A stretch of DNA of 41,525 nt from Flammula alnicola (lineage: Eukaryota > Basidiomycota > Agaricomycetes > Agaricales > Strophariaceae). This document shows positions 1-13,494 of the stretch, piece after piece. The notes under the pieces were generated by a model that was given only the letters and a program-made list of their open reading frames with translations, did no database searches and was not told the origin of the DNA. How positions within the stretch are numbered: the first letter of the stretch is position 1; each line of letters opens with the position of its first letter. The translations under genes were made by a program, and so were the position numbers. Location: the NCBI GenBank assembly GCA_015499995.1, contig JADNRV010000384.1, forward strand, positions 1 through 41,525, given 5' to 3'.

Positions 1-149
1 AGGTCGAGATGACGCCGCCCGGTGACATGGTATCGCCAAGCTCTACACCGAGAGAGAAGAAATTGTTGGAGGCGAAGTATAAGATCTTCCTCGAAACAAT
101 CGAAGTTCAGAAACGTTGGAGGAAGGAAATGGAAGATGCCTGCAAGTGA
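1..149 (+). CDS. 3' end of an unidentified gene
   Basis: Frame 3 is open from the window edge to a TGA at 147-149 and gives 48 residues, rich in charged residues, with the stretches SPSSTPREKK and EVQKRWRKEMEDACK. The composition suggests the tail of a larger intracellular protein with a short helical end. No domain is visible and I do not recognise the family. The start and most of the gene lie upstream of the window. A poor donor-like GTGATT overlaps the stop, so an extra 3' exon cannot be excluded: an acceptor-like TTCTTTCAG ends at 310 and is followed by an open stretch to about 483, but I found no frame-consistent join. Confidence 0.55.
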   Translation, partial: VEMTPPGDMVSPSSTPREKKLLEAKYKIFLETIEVQKRWRKEMEDACK

Positions 150-1634
150 TTTAAAGCTATGGTGAATTCTAGGATATAAATGTAAGATCATGAATGACTT
201 GTTTCCGTCAATTTTCCGTGTATAATTTAATTCGATGCTGTATCATGATCGCTTGGACGAGTGTTTAAATATGCAATCCTCGTGAGCAACTCGTAACATT
301 TTCTTTCAGAGATTGTCACTCATACAGGGAAAGAGAGACCGGAGGATGTGCATGATGTAAAGCAATGGAAAAGAAATACTCAAGAACCATTTCAACGTGA
401 AATTTCCAAGGAAATTGCTGACGCTACTGCAACGTTGTCGAGTCCAGTATTATGTTTAAATACAGAAATTTGGTCACAATAAATATCCGTGAATCGGGGT
501 CGGTAAAATGCCACAAGTCGCCGCGGAGTTTTGGTTATTTCAGATGGTGGAAACTCTAAACTTTAAATTTGGGCGAGTACTCTTTCGGGTTGATACAAGT
601 AAAAGTAGTACCGAGCCGTGCCATCCTTCAGTTCTGGTTTTGCTAGTTTATAAGAATATAAGTTGATACGCGGATGATTTAGTCCCTGTACAGTGTAATT
701 GCGTTCAGCGCTCACCCGCCGCCACCACAGGGTTCCAAAAATAGATCGACGTTCATCAGCGTTCATCTGCTAATAATTGACATGGGACTTGACCAAGCTT
801 GTGAGCATGAGAATTGGACTTGGTTGTTTCCCTCTTCAACTGATATGATATCTGTAGAATCTGGGCTGGGCCCTTGAAGCAGTGGGGTTGCGTGCGTTCC
901 GACGTATTTACCTTACGAGTACTTGTGGTGCTCAAATTATGGAAGACAAGTGTTGAAAAGGTGAACGGTAACGCAGACGACTAAATGGAAGCATTTAATA
1001 AATCATTTCATTGAGACTCAGAGTAATGGAACTTGGCCGTGTTCCGAACGACTTCAACGACGAGTACTAGTGAAGCTCCTCAACATCGTTGGGTACATAC
1101 CAGCATCGATATTCAACACATGATCGATATCACTGTCCTGAAACCCGGTAAACGGCGTGGCTCAGGATGTTCTGTCGTAATTTCGGGCACAGATGTAAGG
1201 GGAATGCAAGGCTGTAAGATGCACGTTTATCGAGTTTCTTGTTCCACTACCATCCATAGTGTTCTAGCATATCGCACTTTGACATCCTGACTTTTGAATG
1301 CCTTCATGTCAGACTGCGGGTGCTAGAAAGGAGGATACACTGGAACGTTATCTGAAACAAAGAGTAAATAGAACGGGCGTGGACGTGGGGCTATAAGGAG
1401 CCTGACTCGTAATCATCAGTGGGAATCAGACAACGTTTTTCCGACGGAAGCAAGCGTAAAATCCGTGAATGTGATAGCTGAGATAAAAAATTGTACATAC
1501 AAACGAGGGTGCTAGTGAAAACGGAAAGCTGAGGGCGATGAAAAGGGTAAACTGGGCATGCGCATTCGTAAGACATGGTGTATTGAAAATGCTGCCAGGC
1601 CGCAGCCCATGGAGATAAATCGTCATCTGTTGAT
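150..1634. other. intergenic, no supported gene
   Basis: About 1.5 kb with only short open frames (the longest about 85 codons at 1033-1290), none with recognisable motifs or frame-consistent introns. It presumably holds the 3' region of the partial gene at 1-149 and of the SH3 gene. I see no tRNA, repeat or mobile-element border here. Confidence 0.5.
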
Positions 1635-3025
1635 TCACAGAAGCTTGACATATGAAGCCGGGAAGAGCCCCTTCTTCCCGTTGACTTCTCCGGTCCACCT
1701 GTCAAACAAGAAAAGCAAGGAGGAGCGATGCCGTACAACGTTAGTGGACATGCGTAAACAGACGTGAATGGGGTGGGTGAACAGGTGGCATTGAAAGCGG
1801 GCTAGACGCGTGAAAAGGAGAATGGCGTTGGGGGTATAAAAAGGGGAAGACCCACCAATCGTCTGATGTCCTTTCCGTGACCAACACACGCTCTCCCTCA
1901 GTGATTTTAAGGTCACCCGCTTCCTACGCAGGGACAAGCCCCATGGCGTCAGCCTGCCCGTTTCCGCCGAGATATGGAAACTAGAAGACATACCCCAGAT
2001 TCGTAGTCGTACAGTGCGTCCGCCCATTCGCCTGCCTCTTGTTCCTCTTCCTCAGGCTCTGGCTGGTATCGAGCGGGGGCTGGAGGAGGGGCGGGGGGTG
2101 GCGTTGAAGGTTTAGCACTCACAGCCGATCCAGCACGTCTAACAGGTGGTGGTGCAAAAGTGTTCTGTCTCGGAGCGAATGCGGGAGGGGCCGCCACCTG
2201 AGGTGGAGATGACGGCGGTTTGCTTCGCAAGGACCCAATGAAGCCCATTGTCGACGAGGTGTCTACAGAACCAAATTTCTAGAAACACATCAAGACTGAT
2301 CGTTAGATATGACACCATCACTTTCCAGAGGCCCGGGTAAATTGACGGACGCACTTTCGCAGAAACCAAGTTGGATGACGGCTTTTCTGCGATGGGCGAT
2401 GGGCTCGAAATCGAAGAGGATGGGACATGGCTATTTCTGGCTGAGAACGCCAGCGAGGCTGCGGCCACCCGGCCTGCCACGCTATTCACCTCGTTATCGG
2501 ATACCTGAGAACGTGAAGATTCCGAGGAAGAAAAAGGTGCATCAGAAACAGACTCGAGTCATACATACGTCCACCTTCCATCAATCAGACAGATATGGAT
2601 TCAAGCATGGAGACTCACCCCAGGATCTGCACTTGCACCACTACCACCAGCACCAGCACCCGTTCGAGAATTAGCAACATGCCTCAAGCCGGCGGACATA
2701 ACCCTCGCCGTTGCTTCAGGGTTGTTTACCATGGCGCGTTGCACAGCGGATACCGCGGCGTCCTGTGTCGACTGCGCTGACTGCCCGTCCGATTGCGCGG
2801 CATTATTCGAGAAGATCTCAGGCCTCGATGAGAAGTATCTATACAAGGGTTGATTTGAATGAAATGGTGGCAATGGAGATCACAGGCAAAAAAGGGGGTT
2901 GCCACAGCGAAGGTAAGATCTAATGAACTCCGTGATCAGAAGGACTGTCTGTATAAAAGGACTCACTCGTCCAGCAGGGAGAAAAACGCGTCTTTCTCAT
3001 GCGATTGTAGATTGGAAAACACCAT
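1635..3025 (-). CDS. SH3-domain protein, six exons
   Basis: Proposed exons, in transcript order, are 3025-2967, 2838-2619, 2504-2322, 2278-1994, 1923-1856 and 1698-1635. All have GT...AG borders and matching phases and together encode 292 residues. Residues 1-95 form a conserved-looking N-terminal part beginning MVFSNLQSHEKDAFFSLLDE. Residues about 155-235 are rich in Pro and Ala (a possible target for other SH3 domains). The last 56 residues form one complete SH3 domain with the hallmark motifs ALYDY, DDWW and GLFPASYV. SH3 domains bind PxxP peptides. Fungal proteins with a single C-terminal SH3 domain (Lsb1/Pin3/Csh3 type) usually act at cortical actin and endocytic sites; that role is inferred from architecture only. 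The start was chosen because it opens the first exon directly and gives a complete frame. The DDWW motif is split by the last intron. Confidence 0.88.
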
Positions 3026-3596
3026 TGTAAGTGTTGCTTGGTGGTCAAGGTTTGAGATGGCTGATTATAGTTCCAGCTAAAAACCGCTATCAATGCGATC
3101 ACATCCCGGGACTAATTTGGCACTCGACTAACACACATCTGCTTAAGCTTTACGCGACCATACAATATGGGCTACACAAATCCGAAATATTCTGATAAGG
3201 AATAGTATGAACACAGCGAGGAGGAGCGCACGAAAGAAATCAGCAGCAGGATGTTGTAGGAGGAGACAAGCAGCTGATAACCATGTGAGTAACAGAAACT
3301 ACATTTACGCGGTGAGGATATTTTTTCATCACATCAAGAAAGAGAGGAAGAAACAAGGAGCCGAATGACAGAAAAAAGAAGCAGGAAAAGCCCTTCTTCA
3401 ATAATAACAAGCAAATAAACAGCAAAAGAAGAGAAAAAAATAACCAACGGGTGGCTTTCGTCAAGCCCAATCAGCAATATCGTAAGTTACAGGTTAATCG
3501 GCACGGTTCCGGGGCTTTAGCAACGACGGGTAAGTAGGGATTCATAGTCCAAAGAGGTGGGTGGGAGGGTAGAAGGCAGTCGCCTGGTTTTTTTGT
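3026..3596. other. intergenic between two minus-strand genes
   Basis: About 570 bases containing the promoter side of the SH3 gene and the 3' side of the SSXT-like gene. Bases 3240-3470 are purine-rich on the plus strand and yield only a low-complexity open frame on the minus strand. No gene is supported. Confidence 0.5.
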
Positions 3597-6500
3597 TCAC
3601 GCGTTCCAGTTAAACAGGTCGAGTTCGGAGGGGATAAGCTGGTCTGCGGGTGGGGTATTTTGCGGCGTAATCTGTTGTTGTTGGGGGCCAGGGGTCCCGG
3701 ACATATGTCGTGTATGGTCACTTGTCGCTGGCGATGGCGCAAAAGGATACCCACCCTGAGCAGGTGTGCCCCAATTTTGGCTGTTTGTTGGCGACGGCGC
3801 ACTGATACCACCTGCAAATGAAGGTCCAGTTGCACTCCCAGGCGGCGACATGCCATAGTTCGACCCGCCTTGATGTTGCTGTTGCTGGGCGAGCATCTGG
3901 GCCTGCTGTTGTGACGGGCCCATCATTTGCTGATTGAACGCAGGGCTTTGGGATGCCATCGCACGTACGGCTTGTCCGTGCTGCTGCTGCAGCAACATCC
4001 GTTGGTAATCCTCCTGGTTCATGGACGGACCCCTCGTCTGCTGTCCACGAGGCGTTAGTGGCGAAGGAGCACTATCTGATGGAGACCGAGTACTCCGTGC
4101 AATGCCCGGAATGGCCGACCCAGAACGCATTGAAGGTCCAGCTGATGGCCCAGCGAAGCCCATGTCGGAGCCCATGGGCGAGCCTAAGTGCGTAGGCGAA
4201 GTGGCGCCCATCTGCCCCTGCGCTTGTGCTTGCTGCCGCAATCGTTCTTGCATCAACTGCTGTTGCATCATCGTCGACACGTTTCCGGATCCCATGCCTC
4301 CCATATTAGCAAACTGGGCAGCATTCATACCACCAGGACCTCCGCCAATACTCCCAGGATTCATACCACCCGAACCAGGACCACCCATGGCCATGCCAAC
4401 ATTACCAGCAGCGCGTTGTTGATGCAGTAATAATAGCTGCCTCTGCTGTTGTTGCGACGTCAAGTTTCCAGATCCACCACCAGCACCGCCAGCACCGCCG
4501 CCCATCCCCATCCCACCAGGCATATTACCTCCCATCATCCGAGGGTCCATGCTCCCTACGCCACTCATACCCATACCACCAACGCCACCACCCATACCAC
4601 CACCTCCTGCTCCTCCAGCACCGACCATACCCATATTGCTCATACTGCCCAAGCCCTGTCCACCCCCTCCGCCCATGCCGAACATCGTGTTCTGCTGATT
4701 CTGCGCCATCGACTGGTGTTGGAGAGGCGACACTGGGCTATTCACGCCCATACCGCCACTGCCTGGGAATCCACCCGCGCCGGCGCCCGAATTCTGCTGG
4801 AGCTGCTGCGGCATGGACATGCCTCCACCTCCACCACCGCCACCCATCTGCTGCTGCTGCATATGCTGTTGCGCGGCGTTCTGCATAGAACCAGGGCCGC
4901 GGCCCATGGCGGCCATTTGGTTTTGCTGGTGCTGGTGCTGCTGATGTTGTTGGTGCTGGTTGAGCTGTTCCTGCTGGCGGTGTTGCTGTGACTGAAAGGC
5001 GGCCTGCAACACCAAAAAAATGTAATGGTCAGCCATTAAGAAAGAACAGGTGCAGATATAACTACACTCACCCTCGTCATTAGGAGCTTCTGCATCTGCT
5101 GCTGCATCGGCATACTCTCAAACCCGGGAACGTTCTGGACCATATACTTCAGCAGCGGGTGGCCAGGCGTGTTCAAAACCTGGTACGCATGCTGCATCTG
5201 CATCTGATTAATTCCGCCCCCACCTCCAGCACCGCTCATGCCCCCTCTCGCTCCTAATCCGGGTCCGGGTCCTGCTCCTGGTCCTCCCATGCCTCCCATA
5301 CCTCCTATGCCTCCACCAGCACCGCCAACATTGCTCAACCCGCTCATCATGCCCACATTTTGCCCCAAGCCCATCATCCCGCTAGGCCCATTACTACCTA
5401 CAGGCCCGCTCCCAGCACCGCCGCTGCCATCCATATTCATGTTACTGTTATTAAGCTGTTGTTGCCGTTGCAGATGTAGATGCTGTTGCTGTTGTTGTTG
5501 CGCTTGCTGCTGCTGCAGTTGTTGTGGTGAAAGGTTGGGTCTACCCGGTCCGCCTCCAGGAACATCCATACCGGCACCACCCCCGCGCATCTGCGCCTGC
5601 GCTTGCACCTGAGCCTGAGCTTGCTGCTGTGCGAGCCGAATCTGGTTTTGCCGTGCCCGTTCGCGGGCGTGGGCAGCGGCCTGCGCTTCTGAGGCGTTGA
5701 TGCCGATACCGGGCAGGTTGAGGGTGGCGTCCGTCTGTTGCTGCTGCTGGCCTGGTCCTGTAGGACCTGATGAGGAGCCGGAGGCGGAGGAAGGGGGGCG
5801 TTGGGGTTGTTGTTGCGGCTGGTGCTGGGGTTGTTGCTGGGGTTGTTGTTGTTGTTGCTGCTGCTGAGGTTGGTGTTGCCCTTGATGTGATGGATGCGTA
5901 CTGCCGTTCATCCCACCCGAGCCAGAGCCAGAAGTCGACAGCGAGAAAAGCGACGACCCCGGCCCACTCGGGGTCGAGCTCGAGCTGGCCTGTGAGGAGA
6001 GGGGTATAGACGACGGAGGAGGCATCATGCCCGCAGGCGCAGAAGAGCCCAACAGGCCTTTATCTTCGCCCGTATCTCGTCTCTTGTTCATCCCGTCTCC
6101 AGGTGTTTCCTCTGTCCTCTGGCGCTTGAGATTGTGGGCAGAGCTACTTAGCACCGGCGTTCCAGGTGTGCTAGGATTGCTGGAAGCAGGGGCAGGGTTG
6201 GAAGACGGCGCCATGAGTCCCATCTGCTGTCTCCATGCGATGTCTTTGGCGAATATTGAAGGTAGGTCCCCGTAGATCTGCCGTATCCGCTCTGCAATCG
6301 ACGAGTCGCCTACCGATGGAGGAGCGTCCATGATCGGAAAAGGCATGTTGCTCTGGTTCTGGGGAGATGGGCCGCGTCAGTATATGAAATGCAGCAGGAT
6401 GGAGGCAGATTTTACCCCTTGCCGACTTTGATCAGCTGCTGCTGCTAGCCATGTAAGATTCGATTGTAGACATTTCGAATATCTGCAGCACGATTAGATA

Positions 6501-7426
6501 AAGTTATGTACTGTATGAATTTACGCACTGCTGAAACCGTGGGTCCGAGTTCGGAACACCCTTTGCTTGAAATAACATACACACTCTGAGATGGATGATG
6601 GATATTAGACGGTGAAAAAATCTGAGAAACTCGAGACGCACTTGAGGAGTTCGACGTTAAGCTCTAGTATTGTTACAACCTTAGGGTCCTGCATCACAGT
6701 ATTTGTTGTCGTTGTCGAGGTCATTGCTGTCGGTGTCGTCGTGGCTATCGTCGGTGTCGTGAGCGCAGAGGGTTCAGAGGGATTCGAGGTCGTTGATGGC
6801 GGTGTTGGAGGCTGAGACGGCTGGGTTGTCGGCACCTCAGGCTGTGTTATCGAGATCTGAGCAGGTGGGGTTGGAACTTTGGCCTCAGCTTCCACGGGCG
6901 CCTTCTCTGCACTCTCGCCCTCTGCCGTGTCTTTCTCGCCCTCTGCCATCTCCGCGTCACCACTGTTCGCCTCTTCCTCCTGGTCTGGCGCCGGCGACAG
7001 TTCGCTGAGCGGTGTTGATTGCCGCGACGACGGTTTCTCGACGCATGTCGTCGGTGGTGGTGCGGCCGCCGACTCCTCCTCCTCCTCTTCCTCCCGCTGT
7101 GGGATCTCTATCGGGGCCTCCTTTTCCTCAGCCAATGGGGGAACCGGGGACAACGAGGAGCTGCGCTCGCGGGTGGGAGATGTCGAGTTGCCGTCCGGTG
7201 GACTTGGAGGCGATGAATGTGTGTGGACGGCTGGGTCCGCTGCGTCAACGGGTGTGATGGGAGCTTGCCGTTGCTTGTCGTCGCTGTTTTTGTCTGGTTC
7301 GAGCGAGTCCTGGACAGTCACTGCGTCCTGCAAGAAGTGTCCATCGTCCCAGGATATAATTTTGTGCTCTGGGCTCTGTTTGGGGTTCGAGGAGAGCGGC
7401 GAAGGATGGTGGTCGAGACGAATCAT
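3597..7426 (-). CDS. SSXT (SS18 N-terminal)-like, Q/G/M-rich protein
   Basis: Five exons: 7426-6642, 6585-6529, 6482-6416, 6358-5072 and 5003-3597, all GT...AG with consistent phases, giving 1200 residues. An acidic and Pro/Thr-rich N-terminus (1-250) precedes an SSXT-like helical segment (about 250-310) with ILELNVELLKVCM, then DPRFQQYSKCLQSNLTWLA. In SS18-type proteins this segment docks onto the SWI/SNF (BAF) ATPase module, which remodels nucleosomes in the nucleus. The remaining 890 residues are low complexity: polyQ runs, Gly/Met-rich blocks and Ser/Pro clusters, ending SELDLFNWNA. This matches the SS18 layout (SNH domain followed by a Q/G-rich tail), although human SS18 is much shorter. 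The two small exons of 57 and 67 bases carry the core of the domain. The start is the first Met after an in-frame TAA; an upstream exon is possible. The SWI/SNF role is inferred from the domain. Confidence 0.8.
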
Positions 7427-8474
7427 AGCCAGGCGCTTCTGGTCAAAATTTGATTACGAGGCCGCCACTGAAGTTAGATGTGGTAATCTATTGAATACGG
7501 AGATCTGTGAAGGAAATATGGGCCGCAAATTAGGGGAAATCAGGACATACAAGTCGAAGTCCAGCGCAACGGTGCACGATGCCAGTCACACTTGGCAGCG
7601 GAGTCTGAAATTCCATCTCACATAGTACTATGTGGGGGGAAGAAAAAGGGCTTGGAGGGGAAGAAATTATGTTACCTTTGGGCGCTTTTGTATTTTTCAG
7701 GTGGACCTACATGTTTCCTGAAGCCATCCAATGATTGTCGTTATTGCGCAAACCGGCGCAGAATTCACATCTCCGTAACTCTTTTCCGATTCCGATCCCG
7801 TCTTATCGCGGCTCATAAATATATGTCCATCAATACTCAATTCTACCGAGGGTCTCATTGAATAGTTGCACTTGTTGTGTGTGAAACGCTCGTTTAGCGC
7901 TCACTAGAAATGGTAGAAACATTTGTCAAGTTTCAGGGACCTTCGTAAAATTCAAACATTCAAACCTTTTTCCAGAATACCTCACTGCCCAACATTCTGC
8001 GCTTGCCGTCACGTTAATAGCCATATTATGAAATATTGTTAAGCGCAGCCTTGAAGTTGCTCTAGCATACGCCAAGCCACTCCTTTCTGTTGAAACCGAA
8101 GATTGGTTGCAGCTGCGCTGAACGACAAACATGATTGCCTTTTCGGGCGATCCATCATCAGATATCTTACGTAATGCTTGCATGTGTTTGTACGCCAGAC
8201 GACTTGTTCTGTCTGAGTGGGTGATCATCGTAACAAACGTTCCTCAAGACACTACAGGATGTAAGTATGCCCCTCCTTCGTCTGAATCATGCTGTAGAAG
8301 GCTCGGAGGATCTATACGATGGCGGAAGGCTGAAAACTGGGCGGAAATCGGTGGTGTTTTGGGTGGATGCGGTCTGGGGGCGTTGGATGGGCTTCGTCGA
8401 CATGCCCCAACTACATTTCATCAAAATCTCGTGGATTGGAGAGCTAATGGTTTTGCTTTCTATTAGAAAACGCA
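7427..8474. promoter_or_regulatory. divergent promoter region of SSXT-like gene and RPL2
   Basis: About 1 kb between the start of the minus-strand SSXT-like gene and the start codon of RPL2. Open frames here (for example 7926-8228 on the minus strand) have no recognisable features. A donor-like GTAAGT at 8251 and a TATTAG at 8461-8466, eight bases before the RPL2 ATG, suggest a 5' UTR intron of about 216 bases, a common arrangement in ribosomal protein genes. I looked for C/D-box motifs in it (RTGATGA followed by CTGA) and did not find a convincing pair. Confidence 0.45.
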
Positions 8475-9475
8475 ATGGGTCGGGTTATCAGGGCACAAAG
8501 GCGCTCGCACGCCATCGTACGTTCATACCAATTTACTTCTAAAATTATAGACTAACATCTTTGGCCGCACTCTCTAGTTCAAATCGCACACCCATCACAA
8601 CAAGCAGCCCGCCCGTCTCCGTAACCTCGACTTTGCCGAGCGTAACGGTTACATTCGCGGAATCGTCAAGGAGATCATCCATGACGCCGGTCGGTTCGTA
8701 TACCTGCAAACTCTACAAAGTCTCAGAGTTTACTAAATCCTGGCCTGTCTTTCAGTGGTGCCCCTCTTGCCCGCGTCGTCTTCCGTGACCCTTATCGCTA
8801 CAAGCTCCGCAAAGAGACTTTCATCGCCACTGAGGGTCTCCACACTGGTGCCTTTGTTTACTGTGGCAAAAAAGCTGCCCTCGCTGTCGGAAACGTGATT
8901 CCCGTCGGCCAATGCCCCGAAGGAACCATCATCTGCAATGTTGAGGAGAAGATTGGCGATCGCGGTGCCCTTGCCCGAACATCTGGCAACTACGCCACCA
9001 TTATTGGTCACACGCCCGACGACAACAAAACCCGCATTCGTCTGCCCAGTGGTGCAAAAAAGACTGTGTCTGGATCGGCTAGGGCTACAATCGGTATTGT
9101 TGCTGGTGGAGGAAGGATCGACAAGCCTTTGCTCAAGGCCGGTCGTGCGTTCCACAAATACAAGGCCAAACGTTACAAGTACGTCCTAATTACATTCCTC
9201 GAAGATGTCTGGTACTAACATAATATCGCAGCTGGCCCCGTACTCGTGGTGTTGCTATGAATCCCGTTGACCATCCTCATGGTGGTGGTAACCATCAACA
9301 TATCGGTAAGGCATCCACCATCGCTCGCTCCGCAGTTCCTGGACAGAAAGTCGGTCTTATTGCCGCTCGCCGGGTACGTAAATCTTGCTTCTTCTTTTAC
9401 CATCACAACATTCATATTTTTCTTCGTATTTAGACTGGTCTGCTACGGGGTACCGTCAAGGTCAAGGAGGTTTAA
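8475..9475 (+). CDS. RPL2: 60S ribosomal protein uL2 (RPL2)
   Basis: Exons 8475-8516, 8578-8693, 8756-9178, 9232-9373 and 9434-9475 splice cleanly into 254 residues, the same length as the yeast protein. uL2 binds 23S/25S-type rRNA near the peptidyl transferase centre and is needed for subunit joining. The sequence opens [10 protein letters not shown] and carries the family signatures [37 protein letters not shown] and [18 protein letters not shown]; the last contains the conserved His-rich loop. It ends [14 protein letters not shown]. No frameshift is present. The gene is divergent from the SSXT-like gene and convergent with the NCBP3-like gene. It probably has a 5' UTR intron. Confidence 0.97.
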
Positions 9476-10177
9476 GTGTGATTCCATCCATCCGCTTTCT
9501 GTCTCTCTTTTTCGCCTTACGTCCATCACGCTCTGCTTGCCCACGTCTCTACACCTTTACCCGTGTTTGTCCGTACAGCTACAAAAATATGTATATGCAG
9601 ATGCCTATGCTATCACAAGTATGCCAGCATTTATCTGCGTATTGGAATGAGAAGGTTTGCCTTGATGGATTCACTATATATCTATGCCATGCTTCTAGGT
9701 TTTACAATGGGTCAAGATCTTGTTCACCACTGAAGCACGGCGGCATTAATGCATTACTATTAATATTGACCGGTAGTGTCAGGCCGTGTCCCATTACTTT
9801 CTGCCTAATTTCTGCCATGGCTTCCTTTCTACATGGTCTACAGATCTTCTTGTGTCATATCCGACAAAGACGATGTTGAGCAAGCTAGAATGCCTTGAAT
9901 GCGTGCCTACGGGCTCATGGAAAACGACGAATATTTACAAGTGGACCGCGTCGTATTTCCGTGAGTCGGGATAATGTCTGCATGGCATTGAAAGAAACGG
10001 TAATGACGTTATTTAAACCATATATGTGGGTAGTGTAAGTAGTGGTGCGACGAGGAGGTGCAAATTGCAATTACAATACACTTAATATAAATATGCAAGG
10101 GGATGGATGGAATCTGGATGTATAAAATCCAAGCATAAAACCCTTCAGAAATGATCTTGAAATCTTACTACAAGGTA
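9476..10177. other. convergent intergenic region
   Basis: 700 bases between the stop of RPL2 and the stop of the NCBP3-like gene, so they should contain both 3' UTRs. Open frames up to 160 codons exist on the plus strand but overlap the RPL2 end and lack any recognisable feature. No other element is seen. Confidence 0.5.
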
Positions 10178-11593
10178 TCAAATGCTGGGTTTGAGAAACG
10201 CGTCTAGTTCATCGTCGAGCTCTTGTTGCGTTTTCTTTGGGCGTTCAGCTGTCCGCGCAGGACGCTCTCCTCGCCTACTCCTTCCGCCGTGTCCATTTGA
10301 TGCCCCATTGATGTGAAGCTCGCGGTCCCTATCTCTCCCATTTCGGCCTGCGGGTCGTCTCCTGTCGGAATCAGGACCCCATTCGAGTCTTTCTGAGATG
10401 GGGGATTGCATACGATCACTCAGACTGTCAGGAACTGGCTCGCCGTTCCGCCCGCGTCTTGCTCTGGAACGTCGTGGTAGAGGTAGTGTCAAACGTGACG
10501 CGAGGTCATGACGTTCGTCTCGAGTGCTGTGTAGACGCAGAAGTGATGTCCGTTCCAGCAATGTTCGACCATCTGTGGCGATGTAGTCAGAGCGCATTTT
10601 GGATGGAGGTGAAGCAGGTGTATCGAGTTCTGCTTCGAGTTCTTCTTCCTTCTTTTCGTCGTCGTCGTCGTCTTCTGCGAGGAATTGGTCCAGCTCATCA
10701 TCCAACTGGGCTTTCCGAATTTCGTCGTCTTCATGGTCGTCTCGTCTTCTCCGCTTGGGGGGTGGTAGATCCCGTCCATTGAAGAGTTCCTTTCCAGCTG
10801 ATGAACCATGTTTCTTGTAGAATTGGCTTTGCTTCATAGCGCCCTTCTTCTTGACATCATCCGCCTTTGCCCAGCGCATGCGAATGACGCCTTTTAAACC
10901 CTGCCCTTTCCCAAGCGTCTGGTTGATGCGCTCTTCGGGCGGCCATAGGGCAACAGGAAAAGGCTTTGCAGTGATGCATTCTCCATGTCGGGCTCCTCTG
11001 AAGCCGTTTTCTGGAGTCGGTTAAAGGCGTCGCGGGCCTCCTTCTTGGATTCAAAGACCAACACACAGGTGTTGTCGTCACCCATTCAAGACCCATTGGA
11101 TGGGCTTCGAAATGCGTCGCGTACGCAAATATCCGGGCTGTTGGCAGGTGCGCTATTGGTGTCCCGTTGAAAAGGATGGCGTTGGTGCGGTATGAAAGGT
11201 CTTCGAGTTTCAAGGTAAGTAAAAGCAAATGCAGAAGTGTATGGAACTCACCCTCATCCATCTCCTCGTCCTCCAGCATTTTGTCTTCATCTTCTCCTTC
11301 ATTGTGTTTGCGCTTACCGTCCCAAAAAGAAAAGAAAGGCAGATGGCAAAGCCAACTCGCGTATCAGGTCCTAATATCTCTATGTCCTCAAGGACAGGCT
11401 ACCAGCGCACCTTGCCGACCCTAGTTACTGCCGAGGATTCTGAAAGCAGGTATACCTTGCTGGTACCAATACGTTTGGCGAGCGAGGCGGCGCGTTCAGC
11501 TTCGGTGGGCAGCTGTTCCTCGTAGGCGACGGTATCATCGTATGAAAGTGTTGCGAGTTCTTCAGGTGCGATTCCGTCCGGAGTATTATCCAT
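10178..11593 (-). CDS. NCBP3-like cap-binding protein, two apparent frameshifts
   Basis: Exons 11593-11411, 11312-11252 and 11200-10178. The first two introns are GT...AG and phase-consistent. Exon 3 carries an RRM-like domain of the nuclear cap-binding subunit 3 family: ILFNGTPIAHLPTARIFAY, then LEW followed by DDNTC, equivalent to the family WLDD signature. Downstream are ALWPPEERINQTLGKGQG, a bipartite basic region near PPPKRRRRDD, acidic tracts, and a tail QQELDDELDAFLK resembling the end of FoP-type export adaptors. NCBP3 binds capped mRNA and supports nuclear export; that role is inferred. The frame changes twice in exon 3, near 11083 (between LEW and DDNTC) and near 10978 (before ITAKPFPVALW). 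Each needs one extra base, in a GG and a CC context. Coding character continues on both sides, so these look like assembly errors rather than true breaks. The start at 11593 is preferred; an in-frame ATG also lies at 11635. Confidence 0.8.
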
Positions 11594-11776
11594 TATGGCG
11601 CAAAGAAAGAAGGGGATATGTTGAGGAACGAGCACAACGTGTCCGGTATGAGGATGTGTATTGTCTGAAGTGTCTCCAACTCAGCGGCGTTTGTGAAGAA
11701 ATCACCCTAATTTGATTATGTAATGTGGGTCCGGCGGACCAATCGGTCTCTCAATTATTTCTTTCTCTTCTCAGCC
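11594..11776. promoter_or_regulatory. 183-base bidirectional promoter
   Basis: The only DNA between the start codons of the minus-strand NCBP3-like gene and plus-strand KRR1. Both products act in nuclear RNA metabolism, so coordinated expression is plausible. A pyrimidine-rich stretch (TTATTTCTTTCTCTTCTCAG) lies just before the KRR1 start. No specific operator is recognised. Confidence 0.6.

Positions 11777-13494
<1,718 letters not shown>

Noticed and set aside
310..483. possible extra 3' exon for the partial first gene
   Set aside because: Acceptor-like sequence precedes an open stretch, but no donor with matching phase exists before the TGA at 147-149.
1033..1290. 85-codon open frame on the plus strand
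   Set aside because: No domain, no frame-consistent introns, low-complexity Thr/Ser start; probably chance.
3953..5612. long Pro/Thr/Cys-rich frames on the plus strand
   Set aside because: They are antisense shadows of the Q/G/M-rich SSXT-like gene caused by repeated codons.
7926..8228. 100-codon minus-strand frame upstream of RPL2
   Set aside because: No recognisable motif and it lies in the expected promoter of RPL2; no exon partners.
8251..8466. possible intronic snoRNA in the RPL2 5' UTR intron
   Set aside because: CTGA motifs exist but no RTGATGA C box upstream at suitable spacing, and no clear H/ACA fold.
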